From UBA10649 sp963755335 (lineage in GTDB: Bacteria > Actinomycetota > Actinomycetes > S36-B12), in assembly GCA_963755335.1 (NCBI GenBank), contig CAVWJW010000008.1, positions 1,860,001 to 1,924,000 of the forward strand: 64,000 bases of DNA, given 5' to 3'. Shown here piece by piece: positions 60,684 to 64,000 of the stretch (the stretch's first letter is position 1; every line of letters begins with the position of its first letter). Made by a program: the position numbers and the translations under genes. Below the pieces are notes generated by a model. The model was not told the DNA's origin. It saw nothing but the letters and a program-made list of their open reading frames with translations, and searched no databases.

Positions 60684-61511
60684 TCAGACGTAGTAGGCGA
60701 TGCGGGGCCGCATCCGCGAGAAGACGGCGACCGCCAGGATGCAGTTGACTGCGGTCAGGGCCGCAGAAATGCCGAGGATCAGCCAGAAGCGGTCCGTGGG
60801 CAGGAAGCATTCGCGCACCGAGCCCATCCAGTAGGCAAACGGGTTCCATGCGGTCAGGACCATTCGCTGGTCGGTGGCAAGGTCGGTCGGCACCCAGAAG
60901 ATCGGCGTGAAGAAGAAGAGGATGCGCACGAGCGCCTCGACGATCGGGCCGACGTCGCGGTACCTGGCGTTGAGCGGCCCGAGCCAAAGGCCGAAGGCCA
61001 CGCAGTTCAGCACCATCAGCGCCAGCGCCACGGGCAGGAGGAGCATCGTCCATCCGAGTGGAACGGCGAGGACGACGACGAGCACGGCGATGACGACGAG
61101 ATCATGGCCGAACTCGATGGTGCGGCTCGCCGCTGAGCGCAGCGCGATGGAACTCAAGGGCACCGGCGTGGTCTGCACCAGTGACGAGCCCTCGACGAAG
61201 CAGTAGGTCCCCTGGGTGAGCGACGAGCTGAGCCACTGGAAGACCACCAGGCCGATGGCGACGTACGGCAGGAACTCCCGCATCGGCTGCTGCAGCAGAA
61301 TGCCGAACAGCAGCCAGAGGCCCAGCACGAAGATGAACGTCTGCATCGTCATCCACCAGGGCCCGAGATAGGTCCGCCGGTACTGCGAGGACGTCTTCCG
61401 GACCGCCAGCAGCCACCACAGCGGCCAGTTACGGAGCCCCTGGGACAAGTCGGCCATGCCGGACGGAACCGTCCCGCGGGGCAGCGCCTCCCGGAGCGAG
61501 GCGGTCCTCAC
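60684..61511 (-). CDS. ABC-2 polysaccharide exporter permease (Wzm/TagG-like)
   Basis: 275 aa with six predicted membrane helices. Conserved QYRRTYLGPWWMTMQTFIFVLGLWLLFG near the N-terminus, NARYRDVGPIVEALVRILFFFTPIFW, and WNPFAYWMGSVRECFL. With the adjacent ATPase it should carry a lipid-linked glycan across the membrane. GTG 61511 overlaps the upstream gene's stop (GTGA). Confidence 0.9.
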   Translation of the reverse strand: MRTASLREALPRGTVPSGMADLSQGLRNWPLWWLLAVRKTSSQYRRTYLGPWWMTMQTFIFVLGLWLLFGILLQQPMREFLPYVAIGLVVFQWLSSSLTQGTYCFVEGSSLVQTTPVPLSSIALRSAASRTIEFGHDLVVIAVLVVVLAVPLGWTMLLLPVALALMVLNCVAFGLWLGPLNARYRDVGPIVEALVRILFFFTPIFWVPTDLATDQRMVLTAWNPFAYWMGSVRECFLPTDRFWLILGISAALTAVNCILAVAVFSRMRPRIAYYV

Positions 61512-63205
61512 CGCACGTGCCCGGAGTCGGTGTCCTCGAGCCCGTAGCGGCGAGCCGTCTCGGCGAACGACTCGAACGACGGCTGGCAGGGGTCGAACAC
61601 ATAGCCAGGGAACATGTCGGAAGCGATATCGATGAGCAGCGTGTCCAGAACCGTCGACTCCACCACGTCTGCGTAAAGGTCCTGATAACTGACCGCCTCG
61701 AGCCGCAGGTGGCGTTCAGCCTCGTTCAGGTAGTGCACCTCGGGAAGCGTGGGCAGCAGGCCCTGAAGGTAGAGGTTCTCAACGATTCGAGCGGCATCGA
61801 CGCCGACATATGCCACTTGAATCCGGTCGAGCGCACCTCGAATGAGCCATTCCGCCTCTGCGGTCGACAGTCGCCTCCGTGTTGACAGCCACTCATCAGC
61901 GGCGTCGCGCTCGGGCGTCCCGACCGAGAACGCGTCCTGCAGGAGACCGCGTGTCATGTCATCCTGGCGGCTGGAGAGAAACCAATCACGGGGCGAGAGT
62001 CGCAGCGCTTGGCGTTGACCGACGCCGAGCTCTCCCGACGCAGTCTGCGTGTGACCATCCTCGGCGCGGCGCCTGAGGTAGGCGTAGGCGCTGAGTGAGC
62101 GCACGACGGGCTCCCGGAGAACGGTGAAGACAAAGGTCCGATTCAGGCGAGCGAGATCCTCGATTCCCACATGTCCAGCCACGTAGGGCCGCCCGCTCCA
62201 CAGGTCCAGGTCGTCGAACCGAGCCACGTGGGGCGTCAGATAGTGCATCTCCTCTTCGGGCGACGCCTGCACCTGCAGCAGGCTTCGGTAGTCCAGGCCC
62301 CACGACGAATGGATCGCCTGGCTCAGGCTGATGCCGGCGCTCTTCGGTATGTGCTTGAACCCCAGCCGCACCGACCACAGGTGCCCGTACGGGTAGTCGG
62401 GACGGTAGGGCCGCCGCAGCGGCGTGACCTGACGCGCCGGGGCGTTCGGGCGCCGTACGGTCACCATCTGGAGGCCCAGTTCAGCGAGCTCGTCGTCGGT
62501 GATCGCCTGCTCGTCGCCGGCGCCGTCGACGACCCTGATCTCCCAGCCGCCCTCGCGAATCCCGTCGAGGAGGGCGGTCGGGTCGGCGAACCGTCCGGAC
62601 TCCCATTCCATCAGGACGATGCAGGCCGGGTTCTTCAGCAGCGTCTCCTGCATGCCCTGCCAGATCTCGGGCTCGGCCCCCTCCGCATCTACCTTGATGA
62701 TCGTGGGTGACGCATAGTCCGGCAGCGATCGGAGGACATCGTCCAGCGGGCGGACGAGCGTGCTCACTGTGTACTCCGCGTCTGCGACGCCCATGATCGA
62801 GGCGCCTCCGGAGTGCCCGACCGGCACGGACAGGTCGAGGGACTGCACCCGATCGCCGAGAGCGCCAGTGACCAGTACCACATCGCTGGCCTCGACCTCG
62901 TCGAGCGAACGCTGGAGCAGCCGAGCGACTCGCGGGTTCGGCTCGAACGACAGCACCCGCGCCCCGAGGGACCTGGCCAGCATCGTGTAGTAGCCGACGT
63001 TCGCGCCGACGTCGACGAACACGTCGCCCGGCCTCAGCTGGCGCATGAGCCACGTGGTGACCCAGGCCTCCCAGAATCCGTCCGAGATCATCCACGGCGT
63101 GATGGCCGCGTCGTCCGGCTCGACGTGCAGCCAGAAGCGGTTCATGACGAACGCTGAGACACCGCCATCGTCGTGCTGACGGCGCTGGGCGCCGGCGCGC
63201 CCCAT
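61508..63205 (-). CDS. FkbM methyltransferase-sulfotransferase two-domain protein
   Basis: 565 aa from ATG 63205. The N-terminal FkbM-type SAM methyltransferase has DVFVDVGANVGYYTMLARSLG, VLSFEPNPRVARLL and TIIKVDAEGAEPEIWQGM. The C-terminal sulfotransferase-like domain (about residues 275-565) has a P-loop-like FKHIPKSAGISLSQAI and the 3'-phosphate motif FTVLREPVVRSLSAY, as in Sulfotransfer_2 enzymes that use PAPS. Domain order implies methylation and sulfation of the same exported glycan (inference). The start is uncertain; the upstream open sequence belongs to a separate glycosyltransferase. Confidence 0.8.
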   Translation of the reverse strand: MGRAGAQRRQHDDGGVSAFVMNRFWLHVEPDDAAITPWMISDGFWEAWVTTWLMRQLRPGDVFVDVGANVGYYTMLARSLGARVLSFEPNPRVARLLQRSLDEVEASDVVLVTGALGDRVQSLDLSVPVGHSGGASIMGVADAEYTVSTLVRPLDDVLRSLPDYASPTIIKVDAEGAEPEIWQGMQETLLKNPACIVLMEWESGRFADPTALLDGIREGGWEIRVVDGAGDEQAITDDELAELGLQMVTVRRPNAPARQVTPLRRPYRPDYPYGHLWSVRLGFKHIPKSAGISLSQAIHSSWGLDYRSLLQVQASPEEEMHYLTPHVARFDDLDLWSGRPYVAGHVGIEDLARLNRTFVFTVLREPVVRSLSAYAYLRRRAEDGHTQTASGELGVGQRQALRLSPRDWFLSSRQDDMTRGLLQDAFSVGTPERDAADEWLSTRRRLSTAEAEWLIRGALDRIQVAYVGVDAARIVENLYLQGLLPTLPEVHYLNEAERHLRLEAVSYQDLYADVVESTVLDTLLIDIASDMFPGYVFDPCQPSFESFAETARRYGLEDTDSGHVR

Positions 63206-63234
63206 GGCCTCGACCGTCGCGCGCGTCAACGAGA

Positions 63235-64000
63235 TCAGCGCCCATCGAGGAGCTCCGCGAAACGAGTGACCAGTCGGTCGAACGACAGTCGGTCGGCCAC
63301 GTGGAGCCGGGCCCTCTCCGCACGCGCCCGACTGCCGGACCGGTCGCTGGCCACGATCCTGCAGCAGTTCGGCGGCATGCTCGGTGCTGGGATCGGCCCA
63401 CTGCATGCCCGGCGCCCAGAACAGGTACTCCCCCGGCCGGATCGACGTTGTCTCGTAGTCGACCAGCAGCGCCGTGTCGGCGTCCATGTACTCGAGGTTG
63501 CCCGAGTAGCCGGTGGCGACCACCGGGACGCCGGCCATCATCGCCTCGGCCATCGTGTAGCCGAAGCCCTCGGAGCGGTGCAGCGACAGGTAGCAGTGCG
63601 CGCGCCCGTACAGGCGCAGCACGTCGGCCCTGGACATCTCGCCCGACACGACCTCCACGCTGCGCGAGGCGGCGATCCGCGCGAGCACGTCCATCGACTG
63701 AGCGTTGCCCTCACGTGCCCTCGCAGTGATGTGCGGGAAGTTCCTGATGCGGAGGATGAGTCGGAAGGCCGGGTCGCCGGCGAAGGCCCTGTCGAAGGAC
63801 TCGAGCATGCCCGAGATGTTCTTGCGCGACAGTCCGCTGTGCGCGTCGGCGATCGCCAGCACGCGGAACGTCCCGTCGGTCGTCATCGGCGGGTGCCTGA
63901 TCGAGGAGGGCGGCGGCCTCCTCCGGCAGGAAGGCGTGTCGCACGACGTGCACGTCACGCGACGTGGCGGTGCGCAGCCCGGCCGCGCTGAACTCGCTCG
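63235..64000 (-). CDS. Glycosyltransferase, GT-B/GT4-type C-terminal part (partial, frame-shifted)
   Basis: Runs in from beyond the window end. The visible part has RVLAIADAHSGLSRKNISGMLESFDRAF, VVSGEMSRADVLRLYGRAHCYLSLHRSEGFGYTMAEAMMAGVPVVATGYSGNLEYM (the EGFG-x-E donor-phosphate motif of GT4 enzymes) and a C-terminal helix ending FAELLDGR before TGA 63235-63237. Two extra bases (near 63880 and 63358) break the frame; the second makes it appear fused to the FkbM gene. It belongs to the surface-glycan locus. Confidence 0.8.

Noticed and set aside
61508..63958. An apparent 816-aa glycosyltransferase-FkbM-sulfotransferase triple fusion
   Set aside because: The glycosyltransferase reads to its own stop at 63235 in another frame once the extra base near 63358 is removed. 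The junction sequence in the fused frame is low-complexity Arg/Pro/Gly typical of a wrong frame.

Overview
The window reads as a chromosome segment of a high-GC Gram-positive actinobacterium, most likely a Nocardioidaceae (Aeromicrobium/Nocardioides-like) organism. The reasons are the strong G/C bias at third codon positions, many GTG starts and 4-bp ATGA/GTGA gene overlaps, actinobacterial marker families (CtaF, PspAB, DUF3043, DUF4191, GlnE next to two type-I glutamine synthetases, the F420-type enzyme NpdG, a lysine-rich histone-like protein), and a gene order that, from memory, follows the Mycobacterium tuberculosis Rv2200c-Rv2222c block (ctaC, adoK, erpA-like, cobT/cobS, gcvT, pepB, dlaT, SDR39U1, lipB, lipA, DUF4191, glnA1, glnE, glnA2). 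The genus is an inference.

Layout. 1-5.1 kb (minus): a YkgJ cysteine-cluster protein, an L,D-transpeptidase lipoprotein and ctaF-ctaD-ctaC of the cytochrome aa3 oxidase. 5.2-12.6 kb: a cysteine-desulfurase-like protein without the PLP lysine, aat, adenosine kinase, a GNAT acetyltransferase, erpA, nadA and a pspA-htpX-pspAB envelope-stress set. 12.7-16 kb: a DUF3043 membrane protein, an aldo-keto reductase, a small conserved protein and a PLP decarboxylase. 16.1-25.8 kb: one long plus-strand vitamin B12 operon behind a cobalamin riboswitch, with a secreted transcobalamin-like toroid, an SCO2322-family anchored protein, an ECF transporter (T, fused A1A2, S), an MBL-CobU fusion, CobT, CobS and a CobT-like paralogue. 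25.8-36.1 kb: gcvT, pepA, lpdA, sucB, lipB and lipA, i.e. lipoate synthesis and lipoate-dependent 2-oxoacid and glycine metabolism. 36.2-48.9 kb: nagA and a nitrogen region (glnA with a GlnR-like box, glnE, a glutamine amidotransferase, glnA2, nadE). 48.8-57.3 kb: a TetR/DHA2 exporter pair, panB, npdG, a second MFS protein, a Lys/Ala/Pro repeat protein, map, a ROK glucokinase and a MarR regulator. 57.4-64 kb: a cell-surface glycan locus (Hint-domain protein, TPR-glycosyltransferase, ABC-2 exporter, FkbM-sulfotransferase fusion, glycosyltransferase).

A strong technical signal runs through the window. Many genes, including single-copy housekeeping genes (ctaD, nadA, map, pepA, cobT), are broken by single-base shifts that are almost all one extra base. 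They cluster at about 0.3-11.6, 18.9-23.7 and 63.3-63.9 kb. I treat them as sequence or assembly errors and give the reconstructed gene spans. Several apparent fusions (EcfT-EcfA, AdoK-Aat, glycosyltransferase-FkbM-sulfotransferase) are products of these shifts.

The region is almost fully coding. The only gap above 300 bases (15967-16312) holds the cobalamin riboswitch and its downstream hairpin. I saw no tRNA, rRNA, IS element, prophage or CRISPR array.
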